A DNA stretch of 36,301 bases from NCBI GenBank assembly GCA_002343825.1, contig DDSL01000124.1, positions 1 through 36,301 of the forward strand. Direction: 5' to 3'. Both the position numbers and the translations under genes were made by a program. Under the pieces are notes generated by a model. That model saw only the letters and a list, made by a program, of their open reading frames with translations, did no database searches and was not told the origin of the DNA. Shown here piece by piece: positions 1-8,035 of the stretch. This DNA comes from Chthonomonas sp. UBA2391 (GTDB lineage Bacteria; Armatimonadota; Fimbriimonadia; Fimbriimonadales; Fimbriimonadaceae). Each line of letters starts with the position of its first letter. The stretch's first letter is position 1.

Positions 1-2532
1 CCGGACAAACCGGCCACCGATATTGCTGGCGACGTCCTTCTTTCTCAGCCAGTGGCTCGCCTTGGCCGAGACGTTGATCGTCCCCGTCGAGACGCTCACC
101 GGGATCGCGTAGGCCCCCGAGGTACCCACATTGATGACCCGGGTATCGGTCGCGGCCCCGCTGAGCGTGAACGTCACCGGGAAGAACTGACGGTCAGAGG
201 AAGAGAAGAGGCCATCCAGATCGACCGTTCCATAGACGTGGGGACCGTTGATCACCCAAACTCCATCGCTCAGAACCTGGGTCGAAGTCCCATCCGCATT
301 GGTCCACCGGACACCGACGTAATACCGCTGGCTATCGGGCAGCGTCAGGCCAGAGCGGGACACGTTGACGGTGAGGTTCCGCTGGTTGGGGGTCTCCGAC
401 CAGATCGTATGCGTGGTCCATGGGACCAGATCTCCGGCGAACGAGGAAGTGGAAGAGATGCAGTATTCAAGCCGGACCAAGGCGCTATCTTCCCTGGCTG
501 AGGTCGAAAAGTTGACCGTGGTTCGGTCCGTTTGGAAGTTGCCCGCATCGGTCACGGTGACGCTAAACGGCGAGGTCGTGTCGCCCAATCGGATTCCGTC
601 GCTCGATGCAAGGCCGAATCGACCGGCGCCATTGAAGACCCGCGAGGTCGCATAAACTGTCGTTCCTCGTGGCACTGTGAGCCCCGTAAACGTGGTGTTC
701 ACCGAAGTTGCCGAGGTGGTCTGGACCTGCCAAGTCGCGATATTGGCGGAACCTGGGGTCGTCCCTAGACCGACTTCGTAGCGAATAATCGCGGATTCCG
801 GATCCGTGGCCGTGGTTGTGATGAGGAGCGAAGTTCGATCGCTGCGATACTCTCCTTGGTCCGTCACCGTGACCGTCGGGGCAGTGCCGTCCACCAGGGG
901 ATCGATCCCCCGCGGATTGAAGATCGCTGGCGTGGCCGGCTCCAGCATGCGCCGCACCCCCGAGCTATCCACAAACCGGGCGTTCATGGTGAAATAGCCT
1001 TCGGGCTGGGTGGTCCCGGTCCAGAATCTCGGGACCGAAAAGCTGAACGACCGTATCGCCCCCGCCAAGATGGGAGTTGCGTTGGCACTGGTCCCGAGCA
1101 TTTTCAGCGTCGGGTGAGTCGTTCCGGTCGGAGAGAAGATGATGGACTCCACACCTTCCGTCACACCACTAAAATCGAGGAAGTTGGAGAATGGCTGGCT
1201 ACCAAAGTTCCGAACATCAACGAGGCTGCCCGCGACCCCGTCGAAATACCAAGTGGCTGGGGTCGGGATATGTTGGATCAGACCGATCGTGGGGCGGGTG
1301 AATCGGTTCTGAGTCATCCCGTGAATCTGAGCCGCGCCCCAGACTTGGGGTTCGTATCCGGTGTTCTGGGCATCGTATCGGTCGAACCAATCCTGCATCG
1401 TCCAGATCACCGTCGGGCTGTTGCGGATCGTGTCCGTGATGAGGTTGACGGGGATTTCGGAGATATCAAACTGATCGGTGAGCGTGGAGCTCGTATCCAC
1501 AAGGTCATAGAACATGCTGCCGACCGCTGCGGGGACCGCAAATCCGGTCTGACCGGCCACGTCGCTCAATGCATCCGAGTTTCCATTGGGCGAGCCGAAC
1601 CCATCGTAGTTGAGTTCGAGCGCAATGGTCACGGTCGAAGTCGGGCGTCGGTAGTTGATCGTGGTCGTGTTGCTCGAGCGCCCAGCCGCCCACATCATGA
1701 ACCCCTGAATATAGCCTTCTCGATCATTGACCGCGAATCCGGGGTTGATGTCATCCGACATCGTGGGGAACGGGGCAAAGGGGTCCAGGTTCCGCTTGCG
1801 ATATTCGTCCCGAAGCCACTGGTAAGCCACCGCCCGATCATAGGTGGTCGGGGTGTTGATGTCGCGGTCCGAGAAGACCGTCGTTCCCCAGCCCTCCAAG
1901 ATGAGATTGAGATATTCGCCGTAGGTCGTAGAACCCGAGCTGACGTGCCGAAAGTTATAGGGTCTGGGATGGATGTTGATCCCTATCGCCGCCATTCGCT
2001 CGATCGCAGCGAGAAAGTTTTGGAAGTGAGTGAAGGAATTCTCGATCCCGGCCGAATCGAACCCCGCCACGCTATCTTCGAGCTCGACAACCCCGAGGTT
2101 GATCGTCGTGTTGTTCGCATCCCAATAAACGCCCGAGACGTTGTACCGCGCGGGATCCGTCGGCATGCTGTTTGGGACCCCCGTGATGCCACTATTTCCG
2201 ATGATGAAAGGTGATCCTGCTCCTGAAGATGGAAGCACCCGAAAGTACAGGTCGGCGAAACCGCTTTCAAACGGAGCCCCGTCGGGAATATTCGGCAAGG
2301 TGAAGTCAAACCGGCCCGCACCATCGATTGGATAAGTTGCCCCAGGGGCATCCGGAACGATTGTGTTCTTGTTCATGATCTGAATCCGCCCGTGCCGAAT
2401 CGGATACCAGAACCCATCGGGGCGCAGATACCGTGCCTCCCCGATCACCCGAACATCTGCCACCGCGGCCAGCGGCAAGAGCGCGACCGCCCCCAAAAGC
2501 CAACCTACAACTGCTCCGAAGCCTTTCCTCAT
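1..2532 (-). CDS. Large secreted surface protein with Ig/FN3-like repeats, 3' end outside window
   Basis: The frame is open from an ATG at 2532 to the window edge (844 codons, no stop), so the C-terminus is missing. The protein starts with a signal peptide (MRKGF, then a hydrophobic stretch of about 18 residues ending near AVA). A large N-terminal domain of about 450 residues follows, rich in Asn, Thr and aromatic residues. Its pattern (LILEGWGT, then a MFYDLVDTSS segment) resembles degenerate secreted metallopeptidase-like domains, but I see no HEXXH motif, so no activity is claimed. Two tandem beta-sandwich repeats of about 100 residues follow, each opening with a VTVTDxGxxxxDRT pattern and carrying a DPESAIIRYEVG-like strand. 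The last visible part (INVSAKASHWLRKK) is a carboxypeptidase-regulatory-like domain known from Armatimonadetes and Planctomycetes secreted proteins, often followed by a dockerin or sorting tail. Function is unknown; export is likely. Confidence 0.85.
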   Translation of the reverse strand, partial: MRKGFGAVVGWLLGAVALLPLAAVADVRVIGEARYLRPDGFWYPIRHGRIQIMNKNTIVPDAPGATYPIDGAGRFDFTLPNIPDGAPFESGFADLYFRVLPSSGAGSPFIIGNSGITGVPNSMPTDPARYNVSGVYWDANNTTINLGVVELEDSVAGFDSAGIENSFTHFQNFLAAIERMAAIGINIHPRPYNFRHVSSGSTTYGEYLNLILEGWGTTVFSDRDINTPTTYDRAVAYQWLRDEYRKRNLDPFAPFPTMSDDINPGFAVNDREGYIQGFMMWAAGRSSNTTTINYRRPTSTVTIALELNYDGFGSPNGNSDALSDVAGQTGFAVPAAVGSMFYDLVDTSSTLTDQFDISEIPVNLITDTIRNSPTVIWTMQDWFDRYDAQNTGYEPQVWGAAQIHGMTQNRFTRPTIGLIQHIPTPATWYFDGVAGSLVDVRNFGSQPFSNFLDFSGVTEGVESIIFSPTGTTHPTLKMLGTSANATPILAGAIRSFSFSVPRFWTGTTQPEGYFTMNARFVDSSGVRRMLEPATPAIFNPRGIDPLVDGTAPTVTVTDQGEYRSDRTSLLITTTATDPESAIIRYEVGLGTTPGSANIATWQVQTTSATSVNTTFTGLTVPRGTTVYATSRVFNGAGRFGLASSDGIRLGDTTSPFSVTVTDAGNFQTDRTTVNFSTSAREDSALVRLEYCISSTSSFAGDLVPWTTHTIWSETPNQRNLTVNVSRSGLTLPDSQRYYVGVRWTNADGTSTQVLSDGVWVINGPHVYGTVDLDGLFSSSDRQFFPVTFTLSGAATDTRVINVGTSGAYAIPVSVSTGTINVSAKASHWLRKKDVASNIGGRFVR

Positions 2533-2606
2533 AGCCGTAAGTTTACGACAAGTTTTTTGCGCTGAACCACCTAATCTTGCGGTTTTGGGACTTTGGGCCA
2601 CGGGCG

Positions 2607-3044
2607 TCACCCGCCGTTGTGAGATTTCGGCTTTCTGCGTGCCTTGATGAGGTACGGAGAATTAGTATCGTCAACGTATGCAGCCAAGGCCTGCTGTTGG
2701 TCGGCGGTGGGTAATCCGTCGAAGCGATGGAGCTTGCCGTAGGGCCGACATTCATCCTCCGGCAAGTGGCAGTCCCGAGGAAGTCCGAGCCCGAGTTTGG
2801 TGAAGACCTCTTCAACGATCACGCAGGCGCCGAGTCGGTCTCCCGAATCGAGAGGGTCCAATTGCTCAATGTACGCCTTGAACTCATTTGGTCCCCAATC
2901 TTCCGGCATCTCGGTAAAGCTGATCCCTCGTTTGCAGGGGTCCACCTCATCGCGCTCCTTTGTACGAGGGTTGAACTCCGCGGGAGGACAGGCAGTCTTG
3001 TTTTCAACGTACTTGCTCAAGTGGCGGATAAATCGTCGCCCCAC
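2607..3044 (-). CDS. Hypothetical protein, third gene of TIGR04255 cassette
   Basis: This encodes 145 residues from a GTG start that lies 2 nt after the stop of the preceding gene, so the two are probably translationally coupled. I do not recognise the family. The protein is soluble and charged, without signal peptide or membrane segment. It has scattered Cys/His residues (TACPP, DPCKRG, CHLPEDEC) that could bind a metal but do not form a clean zinc-ribbon spacing, and a basic tail (KARRKPKS). Its base composition is lower in GC than the glycan genes next door. As the last gene of a three-gene minus-strand unit it probably works with the two upstream products. Confidence 0.7.
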   Translation of the reverse strand: MGRRFIRHLSKYVENKTACPPAEFNPRTKERDEVDPCKRGISFTEMPEDWGPNEFKAYIEQLDPLDSGDRLGACVIVEEVFTKLGLGLPRDCHLPEDECRPYGKLHRFDGLPTADQQQALAAYVDDTNSPYLIKARRKPKSHNGG

Positions 3045-3046
3045 TT

Positions 3047-3484
3047 TCAGAACTCCAGTACGATCCCTTCTTCATCGAACACCGTGCCCGTCGCACGAGC
3101 AATCGAGGCCCTGATCAAGAAGAAAGTGCGGGGCTCGCCAACTAGTCTAAGCGAAACTTCGCATTCACCATCTTCATCAATAGACCCCACTGCTCGGAGA
3201 TCTCTCCGAGATTGGAAGGCCTCTTGCGCGATCCATTGAGTGCAACCAGCCGCCAGTTCAAGAAGGCGCCCATAAACGGGGTGAGTCTCGATTTGCCGCC
3301 GCTTCTCGTCGCTCAGGTAAGAAAGATCGTCCTCCAAATTACTGGCCCACAAATCTACGGCTTCAGCCCAAATGCTATCTGGTCCTTTGACAACATAGTT
3401 TGTTCCAAGGACCTTCTCAGATTCCCACCTGACTGCGAACATGCGAGCAGGCTCCTGAAGATAAACTTGTTCAAGAATCGCCAT
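3047..3484 (-). CDS. Hypothetical protein, second gene of TIGR04255 cassette
   Basis: This encodes 145 residues from ATG and starts 7 nt after the stop of the TIGR04255-like gene. It is not recognised. The N-terminal part looks helical (WAEAVDLWASNLEDDLSYLS) and the C-terminal half looks like alternating strands (DGECEVSLRLVG, RTFFLIRASIA), giving a small alpha+beta soluble protein without signal sequence. It is acidic overall and ends in EEGIVLEF. Close spacing on both sides shows it is the middle gene of a compact operon. No catalytic motif is visible. Confidence 0.7.
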   Translation of the reverse strand: MAILEQVYLQEPARMFAVRWESEKVLGTNYVVKGPDSIWAEAVDLWASNLEDDLSYLSDEKRRQIETHPVYGRLLELAAGCTQWIAQEAFQSRRDLRAVGSIDEDGECEVSLRLVGEPRTFFLIRASIARATGTVFDEEGIVLEF

Positions 3485-3491
3485 TGATCAT

Positions 3492-4157
3492 CTACTCATA
3501 CATGTTAAAGAATATGGCCTGCGGGAGCAAGTCATGCATGATGCTGTGAACTTCATCCAGTTTCGAAAGCGCACTGGCTAGTTCGCACGGCATCGCGCCG
3601 GTGGTCGCAAAACGCGTTGGTCCTTGAGCGGTTAGGACTTCCAATCGGTATTCCATCTCTTCCTTAAGCGACCATCGGCAGTTGAAGTCAAGTAGGCTTC
3701 CATGAAGACCTTGACCCGGGAGCAAGTCTGGGGTCAGTATTTCCGATGCAGAGATTTCTCGGTCCAACTGATTGACGTAGGTTAACGCAACAGAGGTGAC
3801 TTCCGTTTCCGGTGGAAGGGCGTTTACACATGTGGAGAATGACTCTCGCATGGACGCAAATCCTGGATAGCTGTCTCCCTGCCTCCGACTTTGCCAGCGG
3901 AGAGAGACCTGATAGTCTTGAAAATGCACTCGCAAGTCTCGCCTCTCGCTGACGAGTTCCATGCCCATAGGCCGGTTGAACATGAACGACATCCCCAACC
4001 CCGTATAATCGCTGGTCACGTGCTCAACCCGAGGGAACTGCGGTGCAAGGGCCTCGCGGATCGCGGCAAATCGACTGAGGTCGAACTGAAGCCCACGAGT
4101 TACCCGGAGGACGATCAGCATCGACTCCAGAAATTTGCTGCTAAATTTGGGCACCAT
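3492..4157 (-). CDS. TIGR04255-like protein, first gene of a three-gene cassette
   Basis: This encodes 221 residues from the ATG at 4157. An in-frame ATG at 4178 is less likely because it overlaps a consensus TATAAT box (4177-4182); starting at 4157 leaves room for transcription start and a GGGAG ribosome site. The layout fits the sporadically distributed TIGR04255 family. It has an N-terminal segment with LSRFAAIREALAPQFPRVE (the usual 'l...FP' motif), a central VALTYVNQLDR strand equivalent to the family's 'glRYiN' motif, and a C-terminal LSKLDEVHSIMHDLL helix matching the family's ending 'lD..H..i...F'. The biochemical role of this family is not known to me. It heads an operon with two unrecognised 145-residue proteins. 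Lower GC and patchy family distribution suggest horizontal transfer, and a defence or stress role is conceivable but unproven. Confidence 0.6.
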   Translation of the reverse strand: MVPKFSSKFLESMLIVLRVTRGLQFDLSRFAAIREALAPQFPRVEHVTSDYTGLGMSFMFNRPMGMELVSERRDLRVHFQDYQVSLRWQSRRQGDSYPGFASMRESFSTCVNALPPETEVTSVALTYVNQLDREISASEILTPDLLPGQGLHGSLLDFNCRWSLKEEMEYRLEVLTAQGPTRFATTGAMPCELASALSKLDEVHSIMHDLLPQAIFFNMYE

Positions 4158-4176
4158 TTTCGACACTCCCACCTTC

Positions 4177-4182
4177 ATTATA
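4177..4182 (-). promoter_or_regulatory. Consensus -10 box for the TIGR04255 cassette
   Basis: A perfect TATAAT on the minus strand lies about 19 nt before the ATG at 4157. No convincing -35 box is visible 16-18 nt further upstream. The box overlaps the alternative ATG at 4178, which argues for the downstream start. Confidence 0.5.
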
Positions 4183-4219
4183 CGATTGTTGGCCCTCGGG
4201 CACTCCCGCCAGAGAGGAC

Positions 4220-5341
4220 TCAGCCGACCAAGCGTTCCACCAAAGCCACGAGTTTGGCGCGTTCGGGTTCCCAGTTGAGGCGGGTTCGGGCGAGGGATTG
4301 GCCGGCTTCGCCGAGCCGGGCGGCCAACGCTGGATCCAACAGCAACTTCGCGAGTCCGTCCGCGATCGATTCCGGCCGGGTTGCGTCGATCTCCACCCCG
4401 ACCTCGTGACCCGCGACCAGCTCGCGGTGGGGCGGCAGGTCGCTATAGACCAGCGGCAGACCCAGCGCCATGTAGTCCAACATCTTGACCGGCCAAGCCA
4501 CCATGTTGTTGCCATAAGGAAGGTGCGGCACCAAGCCGATGCTCGCCGCGTTCGACATCGCCAAACCCTCGAGCCGCTGATACGGCCCCGTGCGCAGAAT
4601 CCGGTCGCCGAGGCCGAGAGCAGCGATCCGCTGGTCCAGCTCGGCTAAAAAGCCGTCGCTGCCCTTCCCCGCGATCCTCAGGCGAGCCTCGATCCCCCGG
4701 TCGCGCAAGATCCCATAAGCCTCCACGAGTTCAAACAGGCCGCGATTCTCGCTCAAAGTCCCGCTAAAGATCGCCAGCTTGGGGTCTCGCTCGACCTTCG
4801 GCTGATTCAAGTGGTCGCTCAGGTCGGGAAAGTTCGCCACGATGACCACGTCGTCCCGCATCGGCCGATACCGGGCGGCGACGCCTTCAGTGACGACGAC
4901 CACTCCCGCGCATCGCCGGATCAGGCCCCGCTCCATGCGGTCCCAGCCCCAGCGCAAGATCGGCCGCAGAGGCCTCGGGATCCAGTCGCGGTCGAGCAAG
5001 ACATCGACATAGAGTTCGTGGACGTCAAAGATCACCGGCGTCCGACCCGCAACCCGCAAGACCGCACCCAGCAACTCGGGCTCGTGAACTTGGTAGAGAT
5101 CGGGCTTGAGAGCGGCGGCCATTTCTGCGACAGCGTGACGTCGCTTGATCCGCTCTCGGCTACTCGGGATCGCCGGAAGGGGATGGATCCTGACCCCATG
5201 ATCCTCATAAGGTGCGGATGCCGGGTCAGTGGCGATCAGGTGGACCTCATAGCCCGCTTGGGCAAGACCCCGGCTCGCACGCTGATTCACCCGGCCATCA
5301 TCGCTAGGGTGAGCGCTACAAACTTGGACGATACGATTCAT
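4220..5341 (-). CDS. GT4-family glycosyltransferase
   Basis: This encodes 373 residues, a full-length GT-B glycosyltransferase. The N-terminal Rossmann half opens with RIVQVCSAHPSDDGRVNQRA and contains DLYQVHEPELLG and VIFDVHELY. The C-terminal half has the nucleotide-sugar site: IFSGTLSENRGLFELVEAY, a GLVPHLPYGNN loop, and the EX7E-like region around PVKMLDYMALGLPLVYS. Enzymes of this family move a sugar from a nucleotide donor to a lipid-linked or glycan acceptor at the inner face of the cytoplasmic membrane. Its ATG overlaps the stop of the upstream polymerase-like gene by 4 nt. Context indicates synthesis of a surface polysaccharide or O-antigen. Donor and acceptor cannot be told from sequence. 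Confidence 0.9.
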   Translation of the reverse strand: MNRIVQVCSAHPSDDGRVNQRASRGLAQAGYEVHLIATDPASAPYEDHGVRIHPLPAIPSSRERIKRRHAVAEMAAALKPDLYQVHEPELLGAVLRVAGRTPVIFDVHELYVDVLLDRDWIPRPLRPILRWGWDRMERGLIRRCAGVVVVTEGVAARYRPMRDDVVIVANFPDLSDHLNQPKVERDPKLAIFSGTLSENRGLFELVEAYGILRDRGIEARLRIAGKGSDGFLAELDQRIAALGLGDRILRTGPYQRLEGLAMSNAASIGLVPHLPYGNNMVAWPVKMLDYMALGLPLVYSDLPPHRELVAGHEVGVEIDATRPESIADGLAKLLLDPALAARLGEAGQSLARTRLNWEPERAKLVALVERLVG

Positions 5342-6666
5342 GCCGGGACCCCTTGGGGCAGGGACTCAGGGGCCGGTTCACGGATGCCGCTCGCCAACAT
5401 CAAGAGCAGGATGGTGACCACCACACCCGAACTCAGAAACGAACTTTCGACCGCCTGCTCACCCCAAACGAACCCGAAATAGGCGCAAGCCATGGTGAGG
5501 AAGTCGACATTTCCATACCGCGCCAGCCCATCGACCACTCGCAAAACCAGCGCGATCACAAGGCTTGCCAAGAACAAGCCGGGGTACCCAAAATTGCCAA
5601 AGGCCGAGGCCCATGCGTTCGCGTTATAGTTTTCGGCATCGCCACGGCCATAGATGCTCCCGATCAAGAAGGTCTTTTCCGTCACGGGCGGCAAACCGAT
5701 CAGTCGCGCGAAGATCGAGTCCCGCATCACCATCGGGTCGTTCTCAAACTCCTGCCAATAGAAGGTGGTGCTGACGCCCTTGCTGACGATGATCCGGCGG
5801 GTGAGGCTTTCGCTCAGAATCGGATTGCGTTGTTGGGTCCAAGCCCACACGCTCAGCCCTACTGCCGTCGTCACCCCAAGCAGCATCACGATGCCAAAGC
5901 TGTTGCGCGCCTTCCGGATCATAAAGAAGATCAGAAGCATCAAGAGGGGCGTGAAGAGCGAGCTTTTGGTACCGCTAAAGCTGAAGATCGACAACAAGCC
6001 AATGGTTCCGGCGACGATCAGGCTCGGATACTTCTTGATGAGCCCATACGCGATCCCTAGCGGGGCAAAACTCCCCGCCAGCCAGGCGAGTGCGTACCCG
6101 ACCAACGATCCGGCTCCGGCCGTGTCCCGAGCCTCCATCCGGCGAGCATAGACATCGGCCAGAGAGAGCTCCACGCGAAAACCGTTGGCCGCGGCCACCA
6201 TAAACGTAGTCGCGCCAATCGCCCCGATCAGCAACCAATAGAATCCACGTTCGGAGATCGGCAACGGGGCGAGCGGAACCGGCCGCCAGCGCAGCCCCCA
6301 GCACAGCGCTAGGAAGCTGAGATACACGCCGCCCACGATCATCGAGACTTCCTCCGCCGTCCGGCTCGTGACGTGGTAGGGGAAGAAGAGAGTCGGCACC
6401 AGCATCGTGGCATAGGTCAACCAAAGCGCCACGTCGCTGGGTTTGCCCACCCGCATCGGCATCCACAGCATCGGGAGCACCACCCCGAGATATCCCAGGA
6501 GCAAGAATTCCCAGCGCGGCGGGCTAAAGACCAACCCCTGATAGTCAAACAGGATCGACTCGGCGTTGAGATAGCTAAAGTTCAAAACCCAAGCATAAAC
6601 ACACGCCAAGATCGCGGCCCGCACGCGCATCGCGACATCTTTGGGATCCAGGTCGGCCCAGGTCAT
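5338..6666 (-). CDS. O-antigen/oligosaccharide polymerase-like membrane protein
   Basis: This encodes 442 residues with about 11-12 hydrophobic segments and one long extracytoplasmic loop before the last helices (FYWQEFENDPM through ERYNANAW-like residues), the topology of Wzy-type oligosaccharide repeat-unit polymerases. Sequence conservation in this group is weak, so the call rests on topology plus neighbours. The start is supported by a strong ribosome site, GAGGAGG at 6672-6678, five nt before the ATG. The gene is 4 nt overlapped by the glycosyltransferase downstream and separated from the amidotransferase upstream by a palindromic repeat. It probably polymerises lipid-linked repeat units at the outer face of the inner membrane. 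A ligase or another glycan transporter remains possible. Confidence 0.7.
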   Translation of the reverse strand: MTWADLDPKDVAMRVRAAILACVYAWVLNFSYLNAESILFDYQGLVFSPPRWEFLLLGYLGVVLPMLWMPMRVGKPSDVALWLTYATMLVPTLFFPYHVTSRTAEEVSMIVGGVYLSFLALCWGLRWRPVPLAPLPISERGFYWLLIGAIGATTFMVAAANGFRVELSLADVYARRMEARDTAGAGSLVGYALAWLAGSFAPLGIAYGLIKKYPSLIVAGTIGLLSIFSFSGTKSSLFTPLLMLLIFFMIRKARNSFGIVMLLGVTTAVGLSVWAWTQQRNPILSESLTRRIIVSKGVSTTFYWQEFENDPMVMRDSIFARLIGLPPVTEKTFLIGSIYGRGDAENYNANAWASAFGNFGYPGLFLASLVIALVLRVVDGLARYGNVDFLTMACAYFGFVWGEQAVESSFLSSGVVVTILLLMLASGIREPAPESLPQGVPA

Positions 6667-6862
6667 GCTTGCCTCCTCGGCCGTGGAGCGGGTAGCAATA
6701 GGGGACCGGTTGGGGTGGAGTTCGCCCCAAGGTCGCCGCCGTGTGACGACCGGTTGGCTTCAGCTGCGAAGCCGGGAGCCGACCGAGGGCGGGACCCAGG
6801 GCGGAGCGAAGCGACGGGGCCCCTGGGTCGGGTGAGGCCTCGGGCCGGGCGGCTCCCGCACT
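6667..6862. repeat. Intergenic region with GC-rich nested palindrome (copy A, 6773-6858)
   Basis: No gene is visible here. The core is GACCCAGGG (6793-6801) facing CCCTGGGTC (6821-6829) around a GGGGCCCC (6816-6823). It is enclosed by outer arms CGGGAGCC (6773-6780) and GGCTCCCG (6851-6858). A second copy with the same core, in inverted orientation, lies at 13361-13460. It sits between two genes of the glycan operon and could form a strong hairpin in either transcript, so it may attenuate transcription or stabilise the upstream mRNA. Confidence 0.7.
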
Positions 6863-8035
6863 TCACCCGCGCTTGAGCCCCCGGAGGGTCCGCGGCAACC
6901 GATAGACCTGCCGCAAGGCGTGCAGATACCAAGCGTTCTCGTAAGCCGGATAGTCGAAGATCGTCTTCGGCGGCAGGGCCATAATCCGCTCGAACTCGGC
7001 TTCGTTGATCCCTAGCTTTTTGATCACGAATTCCCGATCTTGCCGCAGAAGCTCGGGCGGGCAGATCGGAAGCTCCATCTCCTCCAAGGCCTTCTCCCTG
7101 GAGATCGTTCCGCTGAGGACCAAGGTGCTCAGGTGCGCGCGGCGCTTGTCATAACCAAACTTGCGCGGCAAGATATAGGCTTGGAAGAACCGGGTGTAGA
7201 CCGATTCGTAGTGCTTGCCGCCGTAATAGATCCATCCAAGCTCTCGCTCGATGGTCTTCATCGCCTCGGCCTTGTCATATTCCACCGCGTCCAGGATGTT
7301 GATCCACTGCCGCCGGTGCAGGGTGCGCGAGAGCATGAATTGGGTCAAAGTGAAGTGCGGGAAAGTCCGCATCGGGACGGTTCCAAACTTGTCGTGCAGG
7401 CCCTTGATGTACTTCCAATCTCGGATCCCCTGCGACCACATTCGCGGAAGGATGCCTTCGCTACTGACGTTCGACCCCATGACGATGGTCTTGACTCGGT
7501 ACTTCAGCGCCCGCTGCATCAGGACGGCTGTAATGGCGTGGTCGCTCGGAATCTCGCTATCGGGGGTCGAAGCTTTCAGAAAAGCGAGTTGAATATCCCG
7601 AAACTCTTCCCAATCCAAAACCTCGGTGTCGAGGTCGATGTTCAGCTTTCGCAGAGTCCGCTCGATGTTCCCGACCGCGAGTTCGCTATTCCAGCCGTTA
7701 TCCATGTGGATCGCAAGCGGACGCAAACCGAGCTGCTTCACCAGATAGGCGACGTAGGTCGAATCGACGCCCCCGCTCACCCCGATCAAGCAGTCATAGT
7801 CGTGTCCCTTGCCCTCGGCCCGGATGGCGTCAACTAGCCGCTCCAGCCGCTCCTTCCGGGTAGCGGGATCCCACTGGACCGTCTGCTTTTGATAGTCGTA
7901 CTGCTTGCAGTGGTTGCACTCGCCGCGCTCATCAAAGACGATCTCCGGATCGCTGGTGTCCATGATGCAGCGCGTGCAGATCCGATAACCCGGCGGGAGG
8001 ATCCGCGGTTCGGCTTTCTCTCGTAGTTCGATCAT
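6863..8035 (-). CDS. N-acetyl sugar amidotransferase (WbpG/PseA-type, PP-loop)
   Basis: This encodes 390 residues, the usual length for this ATP-dependent family (TIGR03573). It converts an acetamido group on a sugar to an acetamidino group, using ammonia from the HisH/HisF-like partners. An N-terminal zinc-type Cys pair set (C20-x2-C23, C40-x2-C43) precedes the pyrophosphatase loop SGGVDS at residues 87-92. Further conserved features are the HMDNGW strand, a MGSNVSSEG loop and a C-terminal helical half with RTFPHF and YYGGKHYES. The start overlaps the stop of the HisF2 gene by 4 nt, giving the classical HisH2-HisF2-amidotransferase order. In Pseudomonas, Campylobacter and Legionella homologues modify surface sugars such as amidino-mannuronic or nonulosonic acids. 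The sugar used here is unknown. Confidence 0.93.
   Translation of the reverse strand: MIELREKAEPRILPPGYRICTRCIMDTSDPEIVFDERGECNHCKQYDYQKQTVQWDPATRKERLERLVDAIRAEGKGHDYDCLIGVSGGVDSTYVAYLVKQLGLRPLAIHMDNGWNSELAVGNIERTLRKLNIDLDTEVLDWEEFRDIQLAFLKASTPDSEIPSDHAITAVLMQRALKYRVKTIVMGSNVSSEGILPRMWSQGIRDWKYIKGLHDKFGTVPMRTFPHFTLTQFMLSRTLHRRQWINILDAVEYDKAEAMKTIERELGWIYYGGKHYESVYTRFFQAYILPRKFGYDKRRAHLSTLVLSGTISREKALEEMELPICPPELLRQDREFVIKKLGINEAEFERIMALPPKTIFDYPAYENAWYLHALRQVYRLPRTLRGLKRG

Noticed and set aside
856..2214. 452-codon open frame on the plus strand
   Set aside because: It is antisense to the secreted protein at 1-2532, which has a signal peptide and recognisable repeats. The plus product is rich in Arg, Gly and Asp without domain character.
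4177..4178. ATG at 4178 as start of the TIGR04255-like gene
   Set aside because: It overlaps the consensus TATAAT box, so it would not be in the transcript; ATG 4157 fits promoter and ribosome site better.
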